Shown piece after piece: positions 49,101-62,874 of a DNA stretch of 64,000 nt. The notes below the pieces were generated by a model. That model did no database searches and was not told where the DNA came from. It saw only the letters and a list, made by a program, of their open reading frames with translations. The stretch is from Urophycis tenuis (Eukaryota; Chordata; Actinopteri; Gadiformes; Phycidae): NCBI GenBank assembly GCA_036785325.1, contig JAXIVH010000068.1:295001-359000 (forward strand). The letters are read 5' to 3'. A program made the translations under genes and the position numbers. How positions within the stretch are numbered: position 1 is the stretch's first letter; the number at the start of each line of letters is the position of its first letter.

Positions 49101-51695
49101 CCATTGAATCTACTTAGGTGTTTGGCTAAAACAGAAAGAGAACGGAGCCAAGGCAGGGTGTCTCAACAAGCTCACACACAAATGCAGTTTACACACTACA
49201 AGCATATTGTAAATGCAAGTTGAACAGTTTACAAACATTCAAATGTGTTTTTGATTAAAATAGCAAATACTTTGAAATATATATTTTCGGATATCTGCAA
49301 CATTTAAAACAAGAAATGCTTGGGTCTGCAATGACAAATATTTGGATGGAGTCATTATTTGTATATGTATAAATATATCCCAAAGTATATTTGTGAATCC
49401 TTATGTGTACATTCATTAATATTAAGACTGCTTTGACTACATAGTGAATAGCATACAAACGTCAGTGGTTTATAGTACATATAGTATGTCATATATAGAA
49501 TGCAGTACCAGTATGCGTCCATCTTGGTGGTTCCTGGATAGACTGACTCCCAGCCACTGATGATCAGATTCAGCTTCACACGTCTTCCCACAGCTGCTCA
49601 TCTCTACAAAACATAACAGAAAATATATATACACCCGCCCATGCAAGGGATACCATGTGATCTAGTGGGACCAGCAGTGCTCCACACACACAGAGGGCTG
49701 ACTCCGCGAGGACACCCCCATGACAGTGCATGGTGGTGGTGTGTGCTGATATATTTCTCACATTTATGGCTCATTTTGTTCTGTTTCATTTTGAGAATAC
49801 ATGGCTAACTTTGTATGGACAGACATCAATCTCAAGCCGAGTCTTGCATTTGGAAGATGCATCTACAGCATGTAATATTAATCAAGTAATATTAATCAAC
49901 TATGTCACACAATGGCTATTAGGCCTACCAACTTCAGTAGCTATGCCCTAGACAGAACGACTGTAGTTTTTAATTTGAGGGGTTACACAAGGAAAGGCCT
50001 ACATAGTTTAGTGGGAGATAAGGTAGGATATGATAATAATGGCAACAATGATATGAACCTTTTTAACTATAGTTATATGGAAAAAAAAAACTACCTCCAT
50101 TCTGCACATAGCCCATCATCAAATTCGAATGATTCGTTTAAGAGACATTCTGTTTGAAATGGACGGAACACACGTTATTTCCACGATGAGAGAGACATTA
50201 ATTTCAGAGTTAATATACTTCCTATAACCCTATGTAATATATTGGAAGTTATATTTCAGATTGCTATAATGACTGGTCTCCTTTGTTTCCATTGAGGAGC
50301 TTTTATCAGGCAAAGTCTGAGTGGCTGCGGCTTCCTGCTTCACCATGCTCACCTGGCCAGGCCAGACAGCACTGTGAGAGTCACTCTGATTTCTCCAGTA
50401 AATTCAACACCATCCGGGCCTGGGCTAATGGGGAGCAGGCTGACAGCAATGCAGGTAGACTTTACTCTGTAGCCCTGGATTGTGGACTGTCTGAATGGTT
50501 GGCCACAACATGTTAGAGGGCTGAAAGAGGGCTATTAGAAACAGTGGTAAGCAACACTGGGGCCCTGCAGGTGCCTTTACTGTTCACCCTCACTTCACTG
50601 AGATCTCCACGTACTGCTACCTGCAAAGGTTCTTAGACTACTCTGCAATTGTAGGCTGTATCAGCAAGGGGAAGGAGGCCGAGCACAGAGGCCTTGTGTA
50701 CTGCTTTGTTGAGAGGTTTGGTCTGAACCAACTGATGCTCAACACTGACAAGACGAAGGAGTTGTCAGTGGACTTCAGCAGGAGGAAAACAACCCTACAC
50801 CTGTCTCTATCGAGGTGGTGGATGTGGATACCATACAGGACTACATGTACCTGGGAGTACAGCTGGACAATAAACTGGACTGGTGAAAAACACAGAGGTT
50901 GCGGACAAGAGGGGCCAGAGCCGACACTACTCTCTGCGGAGGATCCAGTCATTCAATGTCTGCAATACCATTTTGAGGATGTTCTGCCAGTCTGAGGCAG
51001 CCAGTGCAATTTTCTTTGCCGTCGTTTGCTTGGGCAGCAAGGAGGGGTCAATCGACGCCAACAAAATGATGTGCTATTCACACACAGGAGCAGCATCAGC
51101 AGCAGACTGATGCCACCATGATGCACAGGATATACTTTCTCTCTTTGGAAATGAAACTGCACAACTCACTTGAAAACCAAGACTTGCTGTTAATGCAAAT
51201 ATTAATTAATTAATAAATTAATACTATGCTATAATTAATTAATTATAGCATAATTATAGCATAGTGTATGCTATAATTATATTTAATCCAACCATATACA
51301 TTTCCTGTACTTCGACTTGATTCTGTACATGCATATCAATTTGCCACCTATTACTTGTGGCATTGTGTACTTTGGAATTGCACCCTACTGTAAATTACTT
51401 TACATTTTAATTCCCCCCAACTCCCTCCTTTTAGGACAAACATTCATCCTGGGTAAACCCTAAGTATCTATAAGAATGCTATCCATCACTAAAAGGAGGA
51501 AAAGTTTGGGCAGCAAAATCACAACTCTTCTCTGTTTTGGCACCGCAGTGGTGGAACGAGCTCCCTGCCAATGTCAGGACTGTAGAGTCACATCTTCCCA
51601 TCTTCCGGAAGAGACTCATTACTCACTTGTTCAGAGTTCTTTTGAACACTGCATAACATCCTTCCTCTCATCGTTCCCATTAGTGTGTGTGTGTG

Positions 51696-51786
<91 letters not shown>

Positions 51787-54700
51787 ACCGGAGGGGAGCT
51801 GCAGACAGTCTGCACTGAGGCCGGCTGTGACTCTGCATCTGTACACAGCCCCCGGGGATCGAACCTTTGAGCTGGATGAGATGTTGGCTTCTGGGGCCCC
51901 AACCACTAACCTAACAAATCAATACACGTAAACATACATTAAAACATGTACCACACACATATTAATACATGTACACAGCAGTGGCGTGTCCAAACACATT
52001 TGACTGGGATAGCCCAAGTGGGGCACTGAGCTATGCAGGCAGTGAAGTAAATCAGAATCAGAATCAGAATCAGATTTATTGCCAAGTTGGTTTGCACCTG
52101 AAACTTTGAATATATGGAGTGAACCTTGAATATATGGAATGAAACTTGAATATATGGAGTGAACCTTTGAATATATTGAATGAAACTTTGAATATATGGA
52201 GTGAACCTTGAATATATTGAATGAAGCTTGAATATATGGAGTGAACCTTGAATATATTGAATGAAGCTTGAATATATGGAGTGAACCTTTGAATATATTG
52301 AATGAAACTTTGAATATATGGAGTGAACCTTTGAATATATTGAATGAAACTTTGAATATATTGAATGAACCTGTTGTGTTTTCAGCTTTGTCAGCCATGG
52401 TGAGGAAGGATCACACGGATTAGATGGTCTCTTATGTTGCTTTTATTCAGGTTTCTTCACAGCACCGGGAAAAACATCAGTTGCCGTGGTCACATAAAGT
52501 AAAAGTACAAAGAACACAGTGCACCGATCCTTCACATTACCGCCTTTTTCATCCTACGTAAAGTGCATAGAAAATATCGTAAAGTGTTCCCAAGTGCCGT
52601 AAAATGCCCCAAAACAAAAACACAGCAGGACGTATTACCAGTAATACATATTCAAACAAAAACAGGCTGGCCGTAATATTTATAATATGGGAGCACATAA
52701 CTTAACACCCCCCCTTGCTCTCATCATCTCAAACCAAAAATAAACTGACCGTACACTTTCAATTTCCAAAGAACCACCTCTTGAACTTGATAATCTTAGT
52801 CTTTGCTACAGGTTTTGTCAATATGTCTGCGATCATGTTTTCTGATTGACAATAGACAATGTCTATTTTTCCCTCACTGAGTGCATCACAAATGAAGTGA
52901 TATTTCACATCAATGTGTTTGGATCTCTGTCTGTTTACAGGGTTCTTACTCAATGCGATAGCTCCCTGATTGTCTCCATAGATCTTTGTACAACTGTACA
53001 CTTTATTATCCATGCCATTTAACAGTTGGGTTAGGTACACACATTCCTGTGCAGTGTTTGCTAGACCGATATATTCGGCCTCACACGTTGAAAGAGCCAC
53101 AGTAGGTTGTTTTCTTGACTTCCAGCTAATTGCTGGACCTTGTTTGGTCAGGCTGAAACAATAACCTGTAGTGCTACGCCTATCTTCTAAAGAAGATGCC
53201 CAATCAGAATCACTGAAAGCAATCAGGTTTAGACTCTCCTAACTTTTCTTGAAACTCAGCTCGTAGTCACTTGTCCCTTTTAGGTATCTCAAAACATGTT
53301 TGGCAACCACTAAGTTCTCTGCTTTTGGTTTTGCCAATGTTTGTGATAGTTTACTAACAACCCAACTAATATCCGGTCTGGTACAGGTCATAGCATAGAT
53401 AAGGCTGCCTACAATCTCATGATATTCTTTAGGATTTACAACTTCATCTTTGTTGCGCTCCTCATTTTTGACATCCTCCGGTTTTAGCTCACATGGCGTG
53501 GATCTGGGTTTACACTCTGACATTCCGAATCTTTCAAGAAGTTTTAAGATGTACCTTTTCTGGCTCATTTTGATCTCCTCTCCCTCTTGTTCAAACTGTA
53601 TGCCCAAAAAGGATGATATTTTCCCCAGATCTTTCATGTTGAATCTAGATTTCATAGTGTCTTTGAATTTTCTGAGTAGGTCATTATTGCTGGCTGCAAT
53701 GATTAGGTCATCTACCCAGATGATCACAAGGATTACGTCATTTTCTATCTGTTTTCTATATACACAGCGGTCAGATAGGTTTCTTACAAAGTTGTTTTGT
53801 TCAAGGTGATCATTTGGAAGTTTATACCAGTTTCTCCCAGATTGTTTAAGACCGTAAAGAGATTTCTTTAACTTATACACCAAGTTCTTTCCAGTCACTG
53901 ATGTCTTTTCAAAACCTTCTGGTTGCTGCAAGAATATTTCTTCATCTATCGGGGCATGTAAATATGCTGTTTTAACATCCATTTGATGGACGTTTAGGTT
54001 GTTTTGGACTGATATCTGCATTAATTCCCGTACTGAAGTAATGTTTGCTGTTGGGGCAAATGTCTCATGATAGTCTATGCCTTCGGTTTGATTGTAACCC
54101 TTAGCTACATATCTGGCTTTAAAAATGTTTCCTCTTTCAGCGTTTTCTTTAAGGGCAAATACCCATTTTCCTCCCACTAGGTTTCTACCTTCAGGTAACG
54201 GTGTCAGTTGAAATGTGTCATTTTCTTTAAGTAAGTCGATTTCTTCCTTCATGGCTCGTTTCCATCCGGGCGCCTCGGGTGATGTCAGGGCTTCACTATA
54301 GGTTTGGGGAACTCAACATACAGCCCTGTAACAATAATCAATGTTTGTATGGGTTACATCATTATCTTCAATGTCTCTAAGATAATCATCTAGGTATTTT
54401 GGAGCCCTCTTTTCTCTTCTTGGGTAGCAGTGGTTTTGACTATGGTTAGGCCTTGTGTCTGAACTGTTCTTGTTTTCACCTAGGACTACATTTTCTGTAG
54501 TTTCATCCTGTTGTGATGCATCTGTATTGTCTGTGTTAACATTGTCCTCATTCTCCTCTGTCACAAGTTTTTCTGTGCCATCCTCACTTTGTGATATATC
54601 GGCACTGTTTTCACCATCAGGGTTTCTGCCTTCGTATCCCTGTGCTTCTGAAACATATTCATTAGTTTGCGTTTGTTGTTCAACACTGTTCTTTCTGATA

Positions 54701-57700
54701 AATTTTACCAGTCTATGTTTTGACACTTTTTCTGTCTGTGGATTATAGATCAGGTATGCTGGACTGTTCTTACTGTGCCCCACAAATATTCCTTTCTCAC
54801 ATCTGGGGTCCAGTTTCTTATGATCATGCTTGTATGCATAACAATCTGCTCCAAACACCCACATTTTAGAAAGATCAGGTTTTCTTCCTGTTAGCATGAA
54901 GTATGGTGTATTTTTGGTCCTGTCATTGTAACATCTGTTATAGTCCGGCAGCCAAATGCCATAATTTAGGTGAACCTGGGTTTGCCGGTTAAAGTTTTTT
55001 TTTGTCCTGTATCTTGTTGCCAAGGGGTAACTCAATAAGATTAGAGAGGGTGCCCGGTGATATTCCTTGGGCAACTCTCAATATTGAGCCTTTCTTGTTC
55101 AATGTCCTGAATATAAGGCGAGATACTACAGGTGAATAGGGTAAAAAAATTAACAAGTAGATATCACTATGAAACTTCACCAGTTGATTACTTAGATCAA
55201 TATGAAAAATAAATGTATTATAAGTTTTCTGTAATTTAATCTTGGGATATGCAAATTAGGCATGATGTAATTAAATGCGCTGATTTGCATAAACTTTAAA
55301 AAGTAAAATCTGAACATTGGATAAAGCCAGTTTCATTTTTTTTATTTTGTTGACATATTAGATGAAAAGTATTTTACACAGGGAATTCTGGATCTCTCAT
55401 TTAGTTATTCAGTAGGCCTAAATCAGAAAATACTGCCAATAGCCTTTAAAAAAAAAATCAATTTTCGCCATGTTTTTAGGAATGAAATGTCATAGAAATC
55501 AAGCTAAGAATAATATATTAACAAATCCCTCTGTAAAAACCTTCTAAATATGGTTAGGTATAAGACTGGAAAGTTTGGTATATGTAGATGCTCCTGAAGT
55601 GGAGATTTTGTTCTCAGAGTGAGGGCTGTTCACACCCTTAACTATCATGAAATATCATCAAAATCATGAAAAAATAGGAAATACCTTTCATTTCAAGGTG
55701 AGTACTCATATCAAATGCAAATCAACTCAAATAAAATGTACTAAAACACAGTTTTCTGTGTGATAGTTATTCAGACAGTACTTTACAATTTGGAAAATGT
55801 AACCCTTTTCTATGTCAATTAACAAATTTATGTATTTCAGATAGAGGTTGACCGATAGTGAATTTTTAAAGGCCGATATAATAACGATAGTTTGGAGCAG
55901 GAAAAAGCCGATAGCCGATTAATCGCCACCCCCCCCCCCCACCCCTCCACCATGTGCGCTGTGTGCAGAGCAGCCCCTCCCCTCAGTGATCAGAGAGACA
56001 GACAGCAGCGCAGGCCAGGGAAGGAACAGTTTAGGGCTGCTCGATTATGTCAAAAATGATAATCACGATTATTTTGATTGATATTGTAATTGCGATTATT
56101 AAAGACGATTATTCATTGATTTAAGAAAAAAAAAATCTAAAAATGTTTTTGATGGTGCGACTCAAACATAGGTCCGTTGTGGTGGCAAAATATAATGCTG
56201 TTGACACTTTTCCGCGACATTCGTCATAAAGGGCAGGCAGCGCAATTCTACCGAAATGGTGACGTGGTGGTAACACATACCGCTTGTCCAATGTGTTTAT
56301 CAGTTTATTGAACGCCGGGTCGCTAACGGTGCTGATAGGGCACATGTCTTTGGCAATCATGTATGCGGCACACCATTCATCTGGCAACTGCATCTGTTAG
56401 AGCTACAAGGGGTTTCACTCTTACAGCCACATCTGATCATCTCCAAAATATAGTCTGGTGCAAGACATTTTCTGGTAGACTCGTTGGGCTCAGTAGCTTA
56501 TTGCTTATGTCTTTTTTCCATCCATATTCTTCAGGGTTCAGTCTTGGAGAAGGATTTATATTGAGTGTTCGCCACAAGACTGCTTGAAAGTGGGCCCTCT
56601 TCACATTTTCAATAAATGCTTCTGTAGTTGGTGGAAGAGCAGCCAAATTTGCTGAAGATGTATGACATTTTCCATTCTTTGCCCCCCATACTACCAACCT
56701 TGTGTGTGACATGTTCTTGCTGTTCTTTATGCCATAACAGGCTGATATGAAAATTGATTTTTTAAAGGCTATTGGCAGTATTTTCTGATTTACTGAATAA
56801 CTAAACGAGATATCCATAATTCCCTTTGTAAAATACGTTTAATCTAATATGTCAACAAAATGAAAAAATAATTTTGAAACTGGCTTTATCCAATGTTCAG
56901 ATTTTATTGTTTAAAGTTTATGCTAATCAGCGCATATTTAATTACATCATACCTAATTTGCATATTATAACATTAAATTACAGAAAACTTGTAATACATT
57001 TTTTTTTCATATTCGAGTAAGTAATCAACTTGTGAAGTTTCATAGTGATATCTGCTAGTTAATTTTTTTTACCCTATTCACCTGTAGTGTCTCGCCTTAT
57101 ATTTAGCACATTGAATAAAAAGGGTTAACATACGGAATTGCCCAAGGGATATCACCGGGCACCCTCCTAAATCTTAAAGAGGTACCCCTAGTCTACTAGA
57201 TTCTGCAAAAAAAAAAACTTTAACCGACAAAACCAGGTCTGACCCCATGGCTGCTGCACTATTAAGAATATGAGCAGCATTCTGAACAGCATAAGGCCAC
57301 AGTATCTTTGGTAACCCCTTTTCTAATAACAAACACCTTCCCATCTCAAAAAGGGTTCTCCACTGCCTCTCTGCAGTACCATTGTAATGGGGAGAGTATG
57401 GAGATGATGTCTCATGTCTTATTCCTTTATCCCTCAAGAGTGACTGAAAATCATTACTTGTGAATTCTGTACCGTTATCTGATCTGATACATTTCACATT
57501 GCCATATGGAGCACTGTCTGCAAGGAATTTTTCTGTTGCAATTTTTGTGTCACTCTTGTTCTTAAGGAAGTAAACAGATACTGCCCCCGAAAAATCGTCT
57601 GTGAATGCAATGGCATACTTATATCCATCTTGGCTAGTTGGCTCAATGGGACCTGTTAAATTAGTATGTACCAATTCCAGGGGAGCACTAGCTTTTGCAT

Positions 57701-60700
57701 CTGTTTTTCTATTTCTGGTGTTGGTGAATTTTCCTTCTGTACAGACACTACAATCTATCTTGGTGTTGCCTGTGATCTTCATACCCTCTAGAACATTTTG
57801 TAATTTTAATACATCATCCACATTACAGTGTCCCAAAATCTCATGCCATGTTTTAACATCACAAGTTAGGTTCACTTTGTCACTGGACAACATATCATTA
57901 ACTGACTCATCAACACAATGTTCATGGTTATTTACCGTTCTCTGATAGTAGAGTCTCTCATGCTCCTCAATGTGGAAGACATTTCCTTCTTTATTTATGA
58001 GCTTATTTTGTTCCTTGTTGAAGATTACTTTGGTTCCATCATCTGTGGCAGTTTTCACCGAGACTATGTTCTGAGGATACGTTGGTATGAATAAGGCTTT
58101 CCTCAGTGTGACAGTGACACACCTTCCTGTTATGTCCCTCAAGATCACTTCTGCGTCACCTCGTTTCACTGCCACGTTGTTCTTCCTGGTGCCGTCAGCT
58201 AGTTCCATGTAGTGTTTCTTTGGATCGAATCTCTTGAATTTGTTTTTGTCGTTTATGATATGTGATGTGGCCCCACAATCTATCATTAGTCCGTTCTCTT
58301 TTATATTACTTGGAAGAAACTTGTGACTAACCTTGAATACAAATGTCTGTTCATCTTGGTCTTGTTGTCTTTCTGCAGCTTGCTTTGCATCATCTGTATG
58401 CTTAGTTTTTCTCCTGCATGTCTCGTCACTGTGTGTGGAGCTCCTATGGTAGCTGCACCAATTTGATGTTGCTTTTTGGCGGCAGTCTCTGGCAATGTGT
58501 CCGCGGTTTCCACATCCGTAGCAGGTCACCAACGACACATCCACTTTCATTACATTGTCCGTTTTTGGTTTTGTGTTGAATTTTTCAGTCTCTTCATAGC
58601 TTCGCAGTTTACTTTTGAACTGTATAAACGTTAATTCCTCGCTGCTCTGTGTAGTATGGATAGCGAAAGGCTTGTAGGATTCTGGGAGGCCCTTCAGAAT
58701 CATAGCTATTATCAGCTCATCACTAATTACCTCCTTTGCGTTTCTTAGGGATGTTGCTGCCTTTTCAGCTCGAATGATATAGCCTGTCACAGTTTCTTCG
58801 GGCTCCTTCTTTAGAGAAGTGAGCTCTGTATATAAGGCAATAATTCGGGGTTTTCCTTGACTAGCATAATGATTCCGTAGTATTTATAGCGCCTTTTTAC
58901 CGTCGTCTGCTGCTTCTCTCATTACTAGCGACAGGCTTTTGTCGTCTAGGAATTGGATTAGCTCCGCGTAACATTCAGCATTCTTCTCCGGGTCTGGATC
59001 AGCGGTGGAGAGTACTGTGTCCTTCAGGCCAATTATTCTCAGGTGGCCGAGGAATTTTACTTCCCAAAGTTCGTAATTATTTTCGTCTCCGTCGAAAACT
59101 AATCTTTGCCATCTTCCTCCTGTGCTGCGCCTGGGCCCATAACCTGTTGTGTTTTCAGCTTCGTCAGCCATGGTGAGGAAGGATCACACGGATTAGACGG
59201 TCTCTTATGTTGCTTTTATTCAGGTTTCTTCACAGCACCGGGAAAAACATCAGTTGCCGTGGTCACATAAAGTAAAAGTACAAAGAACACAGTGCACCGA
59301 TCCTTCACATTACCGCCTTTTTCATCCTACGTAAAGTGCATAGAAAATAACGTAAAGTGTTCCCAAGTGCCGTAAAATGCCCCAAAACAAAAACACAGCA
59401 GGACGTATTACCAGTAATACATATTCAAACAAAAACAGGCTGGCCGTAATATTTATAATATGGGAGCACATAACTTAAAGGGATATTCCGCCATTTTTGG
59501 AAATAAGCTCATTTTCCACCTTCTCTCGAGCAAAACAATCGATCTTTACCCTTTTCCCGTTCACCCAGCCGTTCTGTGAGTCTGGCGGTACAACTTTTAG
59601 CTGTAGCTTAGCATAGATCATTGAATCGCATTAGACCATTAGCATCTCGCCCGCTTAGCAGTGATATGACGCGCCTCAAAGTATAGTCCCGGTATACCAC
59701 CGGTAATAGCAGGTAATCACGTTGGTTGTATTGCCGGAAGAAGCCTACAGGGACTATTGAGGCGCTGTGTCATATCACTGCGCCCATGGTACCTTTGCAA
59801 CTTTCCTTGATTATTACGCCAGAATGAGAGTATAGTTCCGGGTAAAATCAGCCTAGAAAATCGCCACGTTTCATTTTCCGTCGGTCTTATTGCACTTTCA
59901 AACTTGAGAAGAGACAAGTTTTAAATGGGAAAAATTCCGGAAATCGTAGTCACTTCTAAGCGGGCGAGATGCGAATGGTCTAATCTGATTCAATAATCTA
60001 TGCTAAGCTACAGCTAAAAGTTGTACCGCCAGACTCACAGAACGGCTGGATGAACGGGAAAAGGGTAAAGATCGATTGTTTTGCTCGAGGGAAGGTGGAA
60101 AATGAGCTTATTTCCAAAAATGGCGGAATATCCCTTTAACAGAACCTTTGAATATATGGAGTGAACCTTTGAATATATTGAATGAAACTTTGAATATATT
60201 GAATGAACCTTTTTGAATATGAAACTTGACTGATGCCAGGCTTCACGGCAGTGCCTGCGGCCATCTTGTGTAACTTGTGGACGCTACAGCTGAGTGACAA
60301 TGAGTCAGGCCGCTCGCAATCTCGTTGCAGCAATTTTAAACAACGAGGACATGATAAACACACTGGCGAATGCGTGCTAAAATCCTCCCGACACCCCTGC
60401 CCAATACCCTGCCCGTTTTTCTGACGAGGAAATTCGCTTCGCGAATTCACTTCGCTCTGACGCGGCACTTCTCTGGGACTGGAGAAGCTGCTGCGGCTAC
60501 ACGGATTTGGTGAACTGAAGGAGAAGCTCTTCATATATTGTTTAGATACAATACGAATCACATTCATAGACCAATGCAGGCTGAATGTTTATTTTAGTAT
60601 TAAACGTATTTGATGATCGGCAACACATTGCTTTGGGCACGTTACTCACACAGCGGACTGCGGACGGAAAGACAAATGCATAGGCTAATGAGATTTGCCG

Positions 60701-62288
60701 AGACTTTGAATATATTTTATGAATCTTACATTCAAGATTCAAGATTCAAGATTCAAGAGACTTTATTCATCCCGAGGGAAATTATTTTGCAACAGATCAA
60801 AACAAAGAAGGAAAAGAAATGTACACAAATAAAATAAAATATACCTAAAATAAAATAAAATTAAAATATACCCTAATATAAAAAATATACCTAATATAAC
60901 CAATTAACAACAATATAACAATAAACTAGAGTAACTTGAGTAACTTATAAACCAACTAACTAACTACCAACTAACTAAATAAATAAAAACCAACTAGCCT
61001 AACATTTCGTTATATTAGCTTATACTTAGTTACTCAACTTAAGTGTAAGCTAATATACCTGTACAAACTATAATAGAAACTAATAAATATATAAATATAT
61101 CACAGTGAATGTTAAATGGAATAAGATGAGGTAGTTCGTCGTACCGCTACGGTAACTACGTAGGTATATATAATATACAGCAATACGTATAGTTCCCATG
61201 GCAGTACTAAATAAAGTGACTAAATGAATGAATAAAGTGAATACAGTGAATAAAGTGAATAGAGTGAATTCTGCAGTGATGGTGCATTTAGAAGATGTGA
61301 GGTCCTCTAACGACCTGAAGTAGATGTACATGTTACAGTGATTAATACAGCAGCAATATTTTTTTTTAAATTCCATAGTAATGATCTCCGTAAGGCATAA
61401 TCTCATTATGCACTTGACTGTCCGTCCGCAGTCCGCTGTGTGAGTAACGTGCCCAAAGCTGTCAATGTGTTGCCGATCATCAAATACGTTTAATACTAAA
61501 ATAAATATTCAGCCTGCATTGGTCTATGAATGTGGGTGATTCGTATTGTATCTGAACAACATATGAAGAAGAGCTTCTCCTTCAGTTCACGAAATCCGTG
61601 TAGCCGCAGCAGCTTCTCCAGTCCCGGAGAAGTGCCGCGTCAGAGCGCAGTGCCATTGCGCACTGCCATTCACTGTGTTTTACCTTCATTAAATCACCTG
61701 GAAACTATATCAAGCTAACCATTCTTGTGTACGGGCGGAGATTGTACATATGGGCTGTTGTGGGGCACTCCTGTGAGGTTGAAGGCATGCTCAGTTTGGC
61801 CCAATAAGCAGCTTCCTGCCACGGTTAAAAAGGGAGCGAATTTCTTCGTCAGAAGAACGGGCAATTGGGCAGGGGTATCGGGAGGATTTACGCATTCGCC
61901 AGTGTGTTTATCATATCCTCATTGTTGAAAATTGCTGCAACTAAATTGCGAGCGGTCACGCACGCAGTTTTAGCTGCAGCATCCACAAGTTACTCAAGAT
62001 GGCCGCAGGCACTGCCGTGAAGTCTAACGTCAGTCAAGTTTCATTCAATATATTCAAAGGTTCATTCAATATATTCAAAGTTTCATTCAATATATTCAAA
62101 GGTTCACTCCATATATTCAAGCTTCATTCAATATATATAAGGTTCACTCCATATATTCAAGCTTCATTCAATATATTCAAGGTTCACTCCATATATTCAA
62201 AGTTTCATTCAATATATTCAAAGGTTCACTCCATATATTCAAAGATTCATTCAATATATTCAAAGATTAATTTCCTGAACGGCATGCC

Positions 62289-62354
<66 letters not shown>

Positions 62355-62789
62355 CATACATACATACATACATACATACATCATACGTCACAACCTCTTC
62401 ACCCCGCTTCCTTCTGGGAGAAGGTTGCGGCTGCCTGGAACTGCTAGGACCCGTCACAGACTTAGTTTTTTCCCCTCAGCCGTCAGGCTGGTAAACGAGT
62501 CTGGCTACCAACCCCCCCCCCCCCCCCCCCTTCCCTCCTCCCTGTGATACTGGTCCAGGACTAGTAATCACACTGGACTCAATTATGCACTTGCACTTTA
62601 CTCTGTATTCTCTGTATCCTATACCTCATCACCCATCACCATGTTCTCTCAAATTGTCCTGTTACTGTCCTGTTTGCACTGTCCTGTCCTGCTGCACTGT
62701 ATTCGTTGATGCACACATTGGAACGCTGAGTCAAATTCCTATTTTGTTTAGCAAAAATGGCAATAAATTGTTCTGATTCTGATTCTGAT

Positions 62790-62874
<85 letters not shown>

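Larger units (their letters stand above)
54941..57261. mobile_element. 2.3-kb long-inverted-repeat element inside the Copia integrase
   Basis: The left end TAGTCCGGCAGCC and right end GGCTGCTGCACTA are inverted, and similarity between the arms extends more than 500 bp inward (for example CCTATTCACCTGTAGT and CCAATGTTCAGATTTTA on one arm and their inverse on the other). TTA flanks both sides (54938-54940 and 57262-57264), a 3-bp duplication as in Harbinger-type elements. Removing 2,324 bp restores the Copia frame exactly. No transposase of its own was recognised. Confidence 0.85.
52372..60141 (-). mobile_element. Copia (Ty1/Copia) LTR retrotransposon with two nested insertions
   Basis: Two LTRs of 336 bp (TGTTAAGTTATG...AACACAACA) differ at 3 positions by eye. 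Outer flanks carry GAACC (52367-52371 and 60142-60146), a 5-bp target duplication. The primer-binding site GGTTATGGGCCCAG next to the 5' LTR matches the anticodon region of initiator tRNA-Met, as in Drosophila copia. A G-rich polypurine tract (52708-52716) precedes the 3' LTR. Domains in order: Gag with zinc knuckle, protease, integrase, reverse transcriptase, RNase H, in one frame with three in-frame stops. Without the insertions the element is about 4.8 kb. Confidence 0.95.
52101..62275. mobile_element. Large foldback (inverted-repeat) element, split by a Copia insertion
   Basis: The left arm (52101-52371 and 60147 to about 60705) is an inverted copy of the right arm (about 61386-62275). 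The outer parts are arrays of TTGAATATATGGAGTGAACC and related words. The inner parts share GGCAGTGCCTGCGGCCATCT, CTGACGCGGCACTTCTC and other stretches in inverted order. The spacer (60706-61385) begins with a LINE-like tail of repeated AAGATTC. The arms are about 830-890 bp once the Copia element is removed. No transposase was recognised. Confidence 0.8.

Noticed and set aside
53450..53809. + strand ORF of 119 codons, and a similar one at 54455-54748
   Set aside because: Antisense shadows of the Copia reverse transcriptase and linker.
54985..57225. TTAA target duplication for the 2.3-kb element
   Set aside because: TTAA with AGTTTTTTT occurs at both sides, but the inverted similarity continues outward past it to TAGT ends flanked by TTA. 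The frame of Copia is restored with the outer boundaries and gives the expected ILNRCYND sequence.
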